64,000 bases of DNA from Saccharomycodes ludwigii. Lineage: Eukaryota; Ascomycota; Saccharomycetes; Saccharomycodales; Saccharomycodaceae. Each line of letters opens with the position of its first letter. Within the stretch, counting starts at the first letter, position 1. Shown here in pieces: positions 38,670 to 48,118 of this stretch. The notes under the pieces are model-generated. The model was not told the origin of the DNA, did no database searches, and worked only from the letters and a program-made list of their open reading frames with translations. The stretch lies in contig NC_060205.1 of the NCBI RefSeq assembly GCF_020623625.1, positions 861,501 through 925,500 of the forward strand. Direction: 5' to 3'. The translations under genes and the position numbers were made by a program.

Positions 38670-40292
38670 TCAATAAATGTATCTAAAATTTCTGTTTTCT
38701 ATATCTGTTAAATCAACAAACTTATAATCACCTTTTTTCGTATCCATTTCTTGCTCTTGGTCTCTCTTTTCGTTCTCTTTTTTACTTAAATAACCAATCC
38801 ATAGATTTAATGGAACGCAGACACATTGTGTTACTAATAGAGCAATCTTAGCTGGAATATATCTTGGAGCAGAACTAGTTCTAAACATTTGAGGTGCAAC
38901 AATGCAGGAGACATTATAGATGATCATTGTAATAGCGTTACGAAAAATTCTTTTAGAATACCCAGAGGTATTACAGCTATTCCAAAAATAAATATTAGTG
39001 ATCACACATGATCCACTGTATAAAAGATATAAAGAAAATAGATTAGCTATTCTGTGAGACAATGGTAAGGATAGCATGACAATACAACCAATAATAGCTG
39101 GAATATACATACTTGTAGTTACCAATGTGAAATGATTCCACTTGGAAATCATTTGAGTTGTAATGATAATGATTAAAATTGTTATAGCACCAATAGGCAA
39201 TTGTAACAAAGCAGACTGGTAATTATCAAACCCAAAAGTTTTAGTAATGGTAGTGGAAAATGTACCAATTGCACCCGTTGATATTTGAGAGCATCCAGTC
39301 AATAATAACATTGGCCATGTCAATTTATCCTTTAAGAATAGCTCTTTAATTTGGTTTTTTTTGAAAAATTTAGTTTCCAACCCTGTTTGGTTGCTTCTAA
39401 TGTGTTCAACGACTAAAATTTTTTCTTCATCTTTTAAAAACCATGCTTTTGTTGCATTATCCGGTAAAATTAAAAGGGTTAAAATACCAAAGGCAACAGT
39501 TACTAATCCAACAACCAAAAACATAATTTGCCATGAACTAAATAATTCACCGTGGTAATGTTGAAAACCAAATGATATTAACCCACCAACTATATAACCG
39601 GAACCAGCTTGAGCACAATAAAACCCTATCCTTGCGACTTGTTCTGATTTTGTATAATACATACCACTTACAGCGATGCATCCAACTGCACTACTTGCCT
39701 CAAAAAATCCCAATAATGTTCTAACAATCATTAGTGATGCATATGTTTTACAAGCACAGTGACATGCCAACACGATCCCCCATAGTGTGATATAAGTTCC
39801 CAATACTTTGGATAATGGGAATTTTTGAATAAAAAATGTCACGATGGGTTCTGAGAAAATATAAGAAGCGGAGAAAATGGTACTTAAATTTGAAAATTCG
39901 TTACCCTTTAGATTTTTTAATATACCCATTGCAGTTGAATAATTCAATAAAGCTTTATCTAAAAACATTAAAAGATAGGTAATGCATAAAAAGGGTAAAA
40001 TAATACAATCAACTTTAAACAATAATTTTCTAGGTAATTGTTTAGATCCATAAAAGTTTGAATCCTTGGATGAATCTTTCAAATCGTCTTCTGTTTCGAC
40101 ATTTTCTAAGTGTTGATATTTTTGTAAGAATTGATAAGCAATATCTTGTTTTTTACTATCAACATTATCATCGATACTACTGGAATCATATGAAGTGGAG
40201 GAAATATTTTGTTCTAATTTAACGTTTTCAGTGTTATCTAACTTAATAGAGTCAGTCATATTGCTATTGTTGTCTGGGTTCTTTGTTAACAT
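38670..40292 (-). CDS. THI73: Thi73-like permease of the allantoate permease (ACS) family
   Basis: The protein has 540 residues (about 523 in S. cerevisiae). It is a major-facilitator transporter with about twelve membrane segments starting after a charged 80-residue tail. Matches to Thi73 run throughout: LMFLDKALLNYSTAMGILK, KLGNEFSNLSTIFSASYIF-like TM2, TLLGFFEASSAVGCIAVSGMYYTKSEQ, STGAIGTFS and the very C-terminus DLTDIENRNFRYIY, which is essentially the yeast one. Thi73 is thiamine-regulated in S. cerevisiae; its substrate is not firmly known and a carboxylate has been proposed. It is divergent to the GH92 gene over about 1 kb. Confidence 0.93.
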   Translation of the reverse strand: MLTKNPDNNSNMTDSIKLDNTENVKLEQNISSTSYDSSSIDDNVDSKKQDIAYQFLQKYQHLENVETEDDLKDSSKDSNFYGSKQLPRKLLFKVDCIILPFLCITYLLMFLDKALLNYSTAMGILKNLKGNEFSNLSTIFSASYIFSEPIVTFFIQKFPLSKVLGTYITLWGIVLACHCACKTYASLMIVRTLLGFFEASSAVGCIAVSGMYYTKSEQVARIGFYCAQAGSGYIVGGLISFGFQHYHGELFSSWQIMFLVVGLVTVAFGILTLLILPDNATKAWFLKDEEKILVVEHIRSNQTGLETKFFKKNQIKELFLKDKLTWPMLLLTGCSQISTGAIGTFSTTITKTFGFDNYQSALLQLPIGAITILIIIITTQMISKWNHFTLVTTSMYIPAIIGCIVMLSLPLSHRIANLFSLYLLYSGSCVITNIYFWNSCNTSGYSKRIFRNAITMIIYNVSCIVAPQMFRTSSAPRYIPAKIALLVTQCVCVPLNLWIGYLSKKENEKRDQEQEMDTKKGDYKFVDLTDIENRNFRYIY

Positions 40293-41331
40293 TGGATATA
40301 TTTATTATTTTTTTAATTCTTAACATACTGTTTATAAGTTAGCATAGAGAAAGGAGAGAAAAGAGAAGAGAAAAAAAGAAAAAAAAAAAAAAAAATATAG
40401 AATCTTATTGGAATGAAACATGATTTATAAAAAACATTGATCTATTTATATATACTACTGTTATACATAACTTTGGTATTTATTCCTTGACACTTTATAG
40501 ATGTATAGTTTATTGCAATTGAAATTAATATTACAATAAAAGGGTTCATTAGTGGTTAAATGTAATAATTTAATATTGCAGATCAATCTAATAGTAGCAA
40601 GTGTTATTAAGTTTATGTTGGGTCTTGTTATTAAAAACAATTCAAAAACAATTCAAAATTTAAAGGACATTGAATATATATTCAAAATGGGCCATTTTAT
40701 ATGCTATCGGCCGAGAAATATATATCATAAACAGGAAAAGAAAAAGGAAAGCAAGTCATTTCCGCATGTATATAATATATTTTTAACTTTTTTTTTTTTT
40801 TTGTAGGATTATTTAGCAATTAGCATCGTAATGAATATTCAAGACGGTTTAGTTATTGTAACTTTATTCTTATTGTATATGGGTGTACTTGTTGCTTGTT
40901 TGTGAAATAAAAACGTTATTTTACCTGCCTTTGATTATTATTTGATATTTCCTTCTTCTCAAACTGTTCTCTTCTTTGGAATTATATCTCGTTAATTAAA
41001 GTTCTTCGACTTGGTATAGCCTCATCTGTATAAAGACCAACCTATTCTTTTTTTTTTTTTTTTTTGTAGTAATACTCTCTCAAAAATGTAATGGTATTAA
41101 ATCACTTGAACAGTGTGGCTGAACGTTCCAAAAATAATAAAAATCAGATCGTTAGAAAAACACGTATACCAATGAAATCTGACACTAAAACAAATAATGT
41201 CATCTTTACTAGACCCATCTCCCTTTTTCCTTTTTCCTTATTTGCATAACTTTTTTTAAATCATACCGCTAGAAAGCCTAGGTAAACATATAAAATAACT
41301 AATCAACCAAATAAACTTAAAAAACTTGAAG
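40293..41331. promoter_or_regulatory. Divergent THI73/GH92 promoter, 1.04 kb
   Basis: Contains purine runs next to THI73 (40340-40396), T-runs (40790-40802 and 41050-41066) and otherwise unique AT-rich DNA. No gene or clear operator was recognised. Confidence 0.45.
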
Positions 41332-43989
41332 ATGAAAATAAAAAAAGCTAGTCAAGTTATTTTGGTCCCTCCTAATATGAAGTCAATTATTATATATCTA
41401 TTTCTATTATCTTCCACTTTTATGAAATTATTGAATGCACAAGAACAAGTGGCATTTGAAAATTATGAAAATTATGAAAATTATATCTTGGGTATACAAG
41501 AAGCCGAAAACAATCAAGAAAACAACTACAGTCAAGTACTAAATGAGCATATAAGAGAAAAAGAAAAAACTGACATTGAGCAAGATGATGAAATCATTTC
41601 AACACAACGCACCAACTCTTTAAAGAGATATCCACCAAAAAGAAAATATATTCAATCATTGGATGTTAATAAAAAATATCCCTACTTAAACTACATTGAT
41701 GTGTTTTATGGTGTAGAAAATGGTGGCCACATGTTTCCAGGTGTCACATTACCATTTGGCATGTGCAAGATCGGTGTAGACATTCAAAGTCAAAATGGTG
41801 ATTCATATTCTGGGTACGCAAGTAAGGGCCAAGTCTTGGGCGTTTCAATGCTACATGAATCGGGTACAGGCGGCAGTCCTACTTATGGTGTGGTTTCTCA
41901 ATTAGGTTTAACTGTAAAGAACTTGCCCTTTGCAATAAATGATCACGTGCCAAGGTCTGATTTTGTTGATGTTTCTAGAAGATTAGGTGATTTAAGTCAT
42001 TTGGGTTACTACAAGTTGCATCTAGATAACAATGTCGATATGGAATTTAGTGCAGGTTATAAGTCTGGGATTATCCAATACACTTTCCCTACCGAATCAG
42101 ACAATTATATTTTTGTAAACGTAACACATCACTTACATTCTTTTGGCAGACCATGGTGGACTCAAAATTTTAGAGGCGGATATTTAAAAGTAAACGATGA
42201 TCTCAAAAGTTATCAAGGTTCGGTAACTATTAGTGGAGGTTGGAGTAGTTCTAAAGCTTGGAAAATATATTTTTATGGTGAATTTAGTATTCCTGCGACA
42301 AATTTTATTCAGGTTAATGGAAAAAGAAAATATTCCAAACTTAGATTTAATTGGACCACGTCTAAAAATAGAAATATGGGTGTTTTTTTCCAATTTGACC
42401 AAGCACAAATTACCTCACATATCGGTATTAGTTTTTATAATGTTGATGAAGCAAAAAAAAATATTGCCTCTGACTTTGGGGGGAGCACTAGCACAAAATT
42501 TGATTTAGATTACGCTGTGCGTAAAGTTTGGCAGGAATGGGACAATCAAGTTTTTTCAAAGTTCCAAGATATCGATTATACTGTGGAAAATGAAAACGTT
42601 TTGGAAAAATTTTTCACTTCCATATATGGTTCACAATTTATGCCAACTAACAAGTCCGGGAAAGAATCGCCCTTTTACCCCAAAAGTAATGAACCGTATT
42701 ATGATGATTGGTTTACCTTATGGGACACATTTCGTTGTTTACATCCAATGATTAATATATTGGACCAAAAGAGGGCAAGTGATTTAATTAGGTCACTAGT
42801 TAATATTTGGAAGTTTGAGGGCTATATGCCGGATGGAAGAAGTGCACATAGATCAGGCAGAACACAAGGAGGTTCAAATTCAGATATAGTCTTGGCAGAT
42901 GCTTTTATCAAAGATATTCCAAATGTTAACTGGACGGAAGCATTTGAAGCCATGAAAACAAACGCAGATGTTCCACCACCATATATCAAAGATCCAATAG
43001 CACCAGATTCCACAAACCAATTTGGCAGAGGTGCATTAAACGATTGGTTAAAATACGGGTATATAACCAGAAATTATAGCAGATCAGTTACTAGAACCAT
43101 GGAATATGCCTATAATGACTTTGCCTTATACGTGGTAGCCAATGGTTTGGGATATGACGAATTGGCAAGTAAATATTTGGATAGGTCGGCTAATTGGCAA
43201 AAAATATGGAATTTTGATGCAGCAGCAGAGGGGAAAAACTATAGTGGTTTTATACAGCCCAGGGACGCTAATGGTGAATTTAATTATAAGAAATATGATC
43301 CCTTGTCTTGTAATGGTTGTTATTGGAGAGATGATGAATATGAGGGTAAGCCGGTTGAGTATGGGTGGGCTGTACCTCATGATATTCAAACTTTGCTTGA
43401 ATTCATTGGTTCAAAGGAAACATTTATTGAAAGATTGGATGATATGTTTGCTTTGTATGGGACTGCAATAGCAGATATTGGGAATGAACCAAGTTTCCTA
43501 ACACCTTACCTATATAACTTTGTTAATTTTAATGATAGAACTTCAGAAACTATCGATTATATAGTAAACAATAAATTTAAATTGGGTATCAATGGATTGC
43601 CCGGGAATTCGGACGCCGGTGCAATGCAAAGTTGGTTATGGTTTGCTTTAATTGGTATATATCCTGTGGCTGGTACTAATGTTTATCTATTGGGTACACC
43701 CCAACTAAGGCATTGGGTGTTACAAACAGACGACGGTGTTAATACTACTTTTCATACAGACTGTTTGTATGACGAGGATGATGGAGAGAGAAATATTTAC
43801 ATTAAAAGTGTTAAATTGAATGGAGAAGCGTTAACAAAAAACTGGGTAACACACCAAGAATTATTTTGTAGTGATTGTAGTTTATATTTTGAAATGAGCA
43901 ATGAACCAACAAATTGGGATGCAGATGGAGAAACACCTCCAAGTAGAGGAAATATTGATGAAAACCTTTTTTTTTCCCAAGGTTCCTAG
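41332..43989 (+). CDS. Secreted GH92 alpha-mannosidase
   Basis: The first ATG (41332) gives 885 residues; a second in-frame ATG at 41377 gives 870 and places the hydrophobic core IIIYLFLLSSTF at the very N-terminus followed by LLNA, a good signal peptide. A charged propeptide-like region with dibasic LKRY and PKRK sites (candidate Kex2 sites) follows. The body is a glycoside hydrolase family 92 enzyme: YIDVFYGVENGGHMFPGVTLPFGM, MLHESGTGGSPTYG, YDDWFTLWDTFRCLHPM, DGRSAHRSGRTQGGSNSD and the late GNSDAGAMQSWLWFALIGIYPV. GH92 enzymes are calcium-dependent exo-mannosidases, mostly alpha-1,2. S. cerevisiae has no GH92 gene as far as I know. It probably trims mannans or N-glycans outside the cell or in the secretory route. 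Confidence 0.9.
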   Translation: MKIKKASQVILVPPNMKSIIIYLFLLSSTFMKLLNAQEQVAFENYENYENYILGIQEAENNQENNYSQVLNEHIREKEKTDIEQDDEIISTQRTNSLKRYPPKRKYIQSLDVNKKYPYLNYIDVFYGVENGGHMFPGVTLPFGMCKIGVDIQSQNGDSYSGYASKGQVLGVSMLHESGTGGSPTYGVVSQLGLTVKNLPFAINDHVPRSDFVDVSRRLGDLSHLGYYKLHLDNNVDMEFSAGYKSGIIQYTFPTESDNYIFVNVTHHLHSFGRPWWTQNFRGGYLKVNDDLKSYQGSVTISGGWSSSKAWKIYFYGEFSIPATNFIQVNGKRKYSKLRFNWTTSKNRNMGVFFQFDQAQITSHIGISFYNVDEAKKNIASDFGGSTSTKFDLDYAVRKVWQEWDNQVFSKFQDIDYTVENENVLEKFFTSIYGSQFMPTNKSGKESPFYPKSNEPYYDDWFTLWDTFRCLHPMINILDQKRASDLIRSLVNIWKFEGYMPDGRSAHRSGRTQGGSNSDIVLADAFIKDIPNVNWTEAFEAMKTNADVPPPYIKDPIAPDSTNQFGRGALNDWLKYGYITRNYSRSVTRTMEYAYNDFALYVVANGLGYDELASKYLDRSANWQKIWNFDAAAEGKNYSGFIQPRDANGEFNYKKYDPLSCNGCYWRDDEYEGKPVEYGWAVPHDIQTLLEFIGSKETFIERLDDMFALYGTAIADIGNEPSFLTPYLYNFVNFNDRTSETIDYIVNNKFKLGINGLPGNSDAGAMQSWLWFALIGIYPVAGTNVYLLGTPQLRHWVLQTDDGVNTTFHTDCLYDEDDGERNIYIKSVKLNGEALTKNWVTHQELFCSDCSLYFEMSNEPTNWDADGETPPSRGNIDENLFFSQGS

Positions 43990-44097
43990 TTCAAATATGA
44001 TTTAAAATTACACTATGAATTTTCTTTTGTTTTTTTGGTCTTGCTTGAAAAAAATCATTGTTGTGTTGATGTTAATTAACATCAATTAAAAAAATTT

Positions 44098-44167
44098 GCA
44101 TCGGCCGGGAATCGAACCCGGGGCCCAACGATGGCAACGTTGGATTTTACCACTAAACCACCGATGC
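44098..44167 (-). tRNA. tRNA-Gly (GCC)
   Basis: Read on the minus strand the gene is 70 nt, begins GCATCGG and ends CCGATGC, with D-arm GTTTAGTGGTAAAAT, anticodon loop TTGCCAT (anticodon GCC) and TpsiC GGGTTCGATTCCC. It differs from the S. cerevisiae tRNA-Gly(GCC) mainly in the acceptor stem. No intron. A run of 7 T on the transcribed strand follows directly (A-run 44088-44094). Confidence 0.97.
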
Positions 44168-44348
44168 TGCTTGATACTTAAAATTTTTGAAGGGAGTATC
44201 TTAGATGTATATCATAGTAGGCGCTCACAAGAACGACATGATTATTTATGATCAGTAAGAATGATTAGTAATAGCTTACCAATTAGGTATAATCAGAACC
44301 AACAGTAAGAACCAACAGTAAGAACTAGAACTAGAGCTAGATCAATCG

Positions 44349-44524
44349 AGAAAAGTGTTAAAGGGAAGAATATCCAGAAAAGGTATTCTTCACGATTGCT
44401 TTATATTTTTAAATAATGTTTATTATTATTATATATTATTATTTTATATAAAGACTGAGATAGAACAGGAAATCAATTACCAATTCTGAACCCGTAATCA
44501 CTACGGTCAATTCTGAGTTACGTT
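44349..44524. repeat. Diverged direct repeat, copy A (possible old solo-LTR relic)
   Basis: About 176 bp that align with copy B (44730-44906), sharing GAATATCCA, TATTCTTCA, TTTAAATAAT, TATATTATTATTT and ATATAAAGAC in the same order; by eye roughly 70-75% identity. Its position within 400 bp of a tRNA gene is where yeast Ty-type LTRs collect, but no family can be named and the ends are not defined. Confidence 0.6.
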
Positions 44525-44729
44525 CAAAAAATAGTTTTTGCTATATTATGAGATGCCGTTGAACACGTATCACAATCAGTTATCATAATTAACTATTACA
44601 ATTAACTACTGCGACTAATAATCACGAATAATAATACATCGCTAATTAAGTTCATTCATATTCGAAATCAACAATGAAAGAGAGAAAGAAAGAAAGAAAG
44701 AAAATAAAAATAAGATCTAAAACCATTAG

Positions 44730-44906
44730 GAAAAGTATAAAAGGAATGAATATCCAAAAAGATATTCTTCATGATTGATTTATAGTTTTAAATAATCTTT
44801 GTGATTGTTGTTGTATATTATTATTTCATATAAAGACCGAAGTGGAATAGGAAGTTAATTACCGAATCCGAAACAGCAGTTACTGCGAGTGATTCTAAGT
44901 CATGTT
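44730..44906. repeat. Diverged direct repeat, copy B
   Basis: Second copy of the repeat described at 44349-44524, same orientation, 381 bp further on. The shared blocks include a TATA-like ATATAAAGACC. The degree of divergence suggests an old duplication. Confidence 0.6.
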
Positions 44907-45297
44907 TACGATATTTCTTAAATAGGAATTAGATGTTTTTATTCCGAGATTGATTCTTAAGCGATTAATTAAGAATAGAAATGAAAATAGGGTTGGAATG
45001 TGGCCAAAAGGCGAACCTCGAATAGCAATTATAGAAATATAGAGAATGCAATATAAAAACTATCAGATGCCTGTAATTAAAATAGTGACAAGTAGATTGT
45101 ATATAAAGAGGTGGTTCATTTATAGTTTAATTAATAATTTATTCCAGACTGTACAAGTTATTAGCTTATGGTTAACATAAAAAGATAAGCAACATAGTTA
45201 TCTTTTATTAAGGCGCTGACATGTGACCCTCCACGACATAACACTTTTTTAGGGTAAATCTTTTTATTATGTGCATTATTTATTGGCTTAATTGATG

Positions 45298-45366
45298 AGT
45301 AAGTTTCCATTTTGTTCAATTATTATTATTATTATATATATAGTAATAATAAGATAGAAACTTACT
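45298..45366. repeat. Inverted repeat with 10-bp arms and palindromic AT core
   Basis: Arms AGTAAGTTTC (45298-45307) and GAAACTTACT (45357-45366) are perfect reverse complements. The spacer contains ATTATTATT and TAATAATAA, which can extend the pairing. It could extrude as a cruciform or fold as RNA; function unknown. Confidence 0.8.
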
Positions 45367-46637
45367 TAAAAATGTAGGTTAGTGACTAGAGGAATATCTT
45401 AAAATGCGATTTTACTCTTAAACAGTTTTGAGTTTGTTCTATTTGGTTCTGAATCTAACGTGCCATGATTAATGCAAAAGTGTTTATAGTCCAATGATGC
45501 GTGTGTGTTTTAGATTAACAAATTCACTATTTTTTTTTTTTTTTTTGTTAGGCACGATCAATTGAGAGTGGATTTAGAACGATCGTTCTAGTATACTATA
45601 CAATGTTCTACTAAGTAATGAGAGCAATGTAAGTAAATGAAACTCAAATATTTTTTAAAAAAAAATATAATATGGGCCAACACAGTTGATTTTCGTCATA
45701 TAAAAAACGAAAAAAAAAAAAAAGAAAAAAAAATTTTGTTGAATAATTTCCATAAACGGTTAGTGAAATTTAGAAAGCAAAGAGGGAGGATTTCCCTTAT
45801 TACGGCATTAGGATAATATTAGTTCTGTGGGATTTCACTGAACGTATTTCGTATTTTGAACCGAGTACACTAAGAAATGATATTAGTCACAACATTTTCG
45901 TATGACTTTATACGTGGATATACCACATCAGATTTCTACTGAGGGGCACTGGCACGTGATCTTATATATATATAATGGTGTTTTAGGGGAAGAAAATAAA
46001 GAAAAAACTGGTAGACCGAATTTTTATTTCTTTTTTATTTCTTTTTTTCCATTAGCTTGTAGGGGTGGAGTGAAGAAACACCATTTTAATTAGCGTGTTC
46101 GGAGAAAAGCATTTATAAGATGATGAGTGCAATTAATTTGTGAAGGAGATATAAACGATAATCTTTTTTTACGTCAAACGCGGCATAAGGCGTGTACTAC
46201 GTAATCGGCTTAGAAAGAAAATTTGATGATATAATAATACAGGTTAGTATGGGACCTTAACTCCAATTTGATTGTGTACGATGTTTTTGGGTAGAATATG
46301 GACGTACGGAACATATTATAGTATTAGAAAGGTGCGTATCTTTCTAAAGGAATACAAGAACCGGATTATACGTTGCAGTCTTTTCCAAAAGTATGAGAGT
46401 TAGCTGCGGGCGACCTTGGGCCTTTTAGTTTGTAAAGGGCAAGTCATCTCCACTTTTTCATATGCGTAGCGAAAAAGTTATTTTTGCCACCTCTCCAAAA
46501 AGAGTCTGAGTCATATTTGTGTTGTTTATCAAATGGAAATTTTTCTTATGGCTGCTTGCACGCGAACGAACCACCCAAACACAAAAAAGAAAATAATAAT
46601 AAAAAAAAAAACGCAATTTTCAACTAAAGCAAAACTA

Positions 46638-46675
<38 letters not shown>

Positions 46676-47064
46676 CTTTTCTTTTCTTTTCTTTGGAGAA
46701 CAAAAAAACACAGAAACGCAGCACAGCAAAAAAGATGTCATCAAAAAAAATTAAAATAAAATTATATGAAAAAAGAAAAAACAATCATTGTTGAATTATT
46801 ACAATTACGAACAAGTCATTAATAAATTTAACTAAATCATCTTTTTTATGGTTAATTGGTTATATATATAGACGTGTAAATCAACTAATCAATTAGGGAA
46901 GAAAAAGAAAAAAAAAAAAAAAAAAGATATTTTGGTGATTATATATAATTGTGTTAAGAAAAATTGAAAAACATCTAAGTCCTTCAATTGAAGTCTATCA
47001 GTTATATAACATAAAAGTTAAAGAAAAAAAAAAAACCATATAAACAAAGAATACATATACAAAA

Positions 47065-47562
47065 ATGGCTACACGATTTGCTTCCTCTGGTACATCATCA
47101 TTTTTTAGGAATTTCTGGAACAGTGAAACTGGTCCCAAAACTGTACATTTTTGGGCACCAGCTATGAAGTGGGGATTAGTTTTTGCAGGTATCAACGATA
47201 TTATAAATAGGCCTGTTGAAAAGATTAGTGGCTTACAAAATTTATCTTTAATGGCAACAGGGTTAATCTGGACGAGATGGTCCTTTGTCATTAAACCTCG
47301 GAACATGTTATTAGCTAGTGTAAACTTTTTTCTAGGAAGTGTTGCTAGTTTCCAAATATATAGAATTATGAAATATAGAAGGGATGAATGCGGTGATAAT
47401 TATAAACAAATCGCAAGCTATTTGTTACATGGTGAGACCATCAATGTGGAAAGAGGTGATTCCGACAATATTGATGATAATAATATTCCAATTCTTAACA
47501 GCAAGAGTAATAACAGTAGTATTATACATAATACTACACCCCAAACTTCTAGTATAAATTAA
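47065..47562 (+). CDS. MPC2: Mpc2/Mpc3, mitochondrial pyruvate carrier subunit
   Basis: The protein has 165 residues; S. cerevisiae Mpc2 and Mpc3 have about 129 and 146. The core FWNSETGPKTVHFWAPAMKWGLVFAGINDI, RPVEKISGLQNLSLMATGLIWTRWSFVIKPRN and LLASVNFFLG is almost identical to both. It forms a heterodimer with Mpc1 in the inner membrane to import pyruvate. The C-terminal 45 residues are Asn/Ser-rich and have no counterpart in Mpc2. Position before LSC2 matches MPC3 (YGR243W), so it likely represents the unduplicated ancestor of both. Confidence 0.96.
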   Translation: MATRFASSGTSSFFRNFWNSETGPKTVHFWAPAMKWGLVFAGINDIINRPVEKISGLQNLSLMATGLIWTRWSFVIKPRNMLLASVNFFLGSVASFQIYRIMKYRRDECGDNYKQIASYLLHGETINVERGDSDNIDDNNIPILNSKSNNSSIIHNTTPQTSSIN

Positions 47563-48118
47563 ATTAAATTAAATTAAATTAGACTGAATTAAAGATGGTT
47601 AATAATTTTAGGCATGCATATATATAATGTATTTGTACGATGTGTATTTTATTTTATTTTTGAATATAGTAATAGAATTTTCTCTTTTTCGTTTTACAAC
47701 TTTGTCTCTATTTTTACTTATACAACGCTTTGGGGGATATACTGAATCGTCCACAAATCATCAAATTGTATTGCTTACAATATGTGCAACTTTTAATGAA
47801 TGAATATAAAAAGCAAAACTCGCTCAATCATTAGATATTTAAGTATATATATATATATATATATGTACGTATAGACTTTTTTTTTTTCTTACCATTCATT
47901 CTAGTACACTTATTCATTTCTCTTATCCTGTTGATTGCAAAAAGAAAAAAATAAATAAAAAATAAAAAAAAATGACTAGAAAAATAAAGGGAAAAGAAAA
48001 TAAAGAAAGAAAAAAAAAAAAACAAAAAAAAAAAAAAAAAGATAATTAGACTACTTACAAATAAAACCGTTAATCATAGTATCCCCCCTCTCCCTCTTTT
48101 GGTTAAAAGAAAAGGAAA
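47563..48118. other. Convergent MPC/LSC2 intergenic region
   Basis: Starts with an AAATT array that overlaps the MPC stop codon, then AT repeats (47843-47863) and A-runs (about 47990-48042). No gene was found. Confidence 0.5.

Larger units (their letters stand above)
44168..47064. other. Gene-free stretch of 2.9 kb between tRNA-Gly and MPC2/3
   Basis: No frame here looks coding. It holds two diverged direct repeats (44349-44524 and 44730-44906), a GAAA run (about 44682-44702), an inverted repeat (45298-45366), a 16-bp palindrome (45575-45590), three motif blocks shared with the IZH3/SSK1 region (45924-46021), and a less AT-rich part with two hairpins (46260-46530). A 34-T run (46642-46675) precedes the MPC promoter. 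The base composition of 46260-46530 is noticeably richer in G and C than the flanks. Confidence 0.6.

Noticed and set aside
46624-46754. Small Phe/Lys-rich frames around the T34 run
   Set aside because: They come from homopolymer DNA and lack any coding character.
44168-47064. An intact retrotransposon or a pseudogene filling the desert
   Set aside because: No frame resembling Gag, protease, integrase, reverse transcriptase or any other protein family was seen; only short diverged repeats remain.
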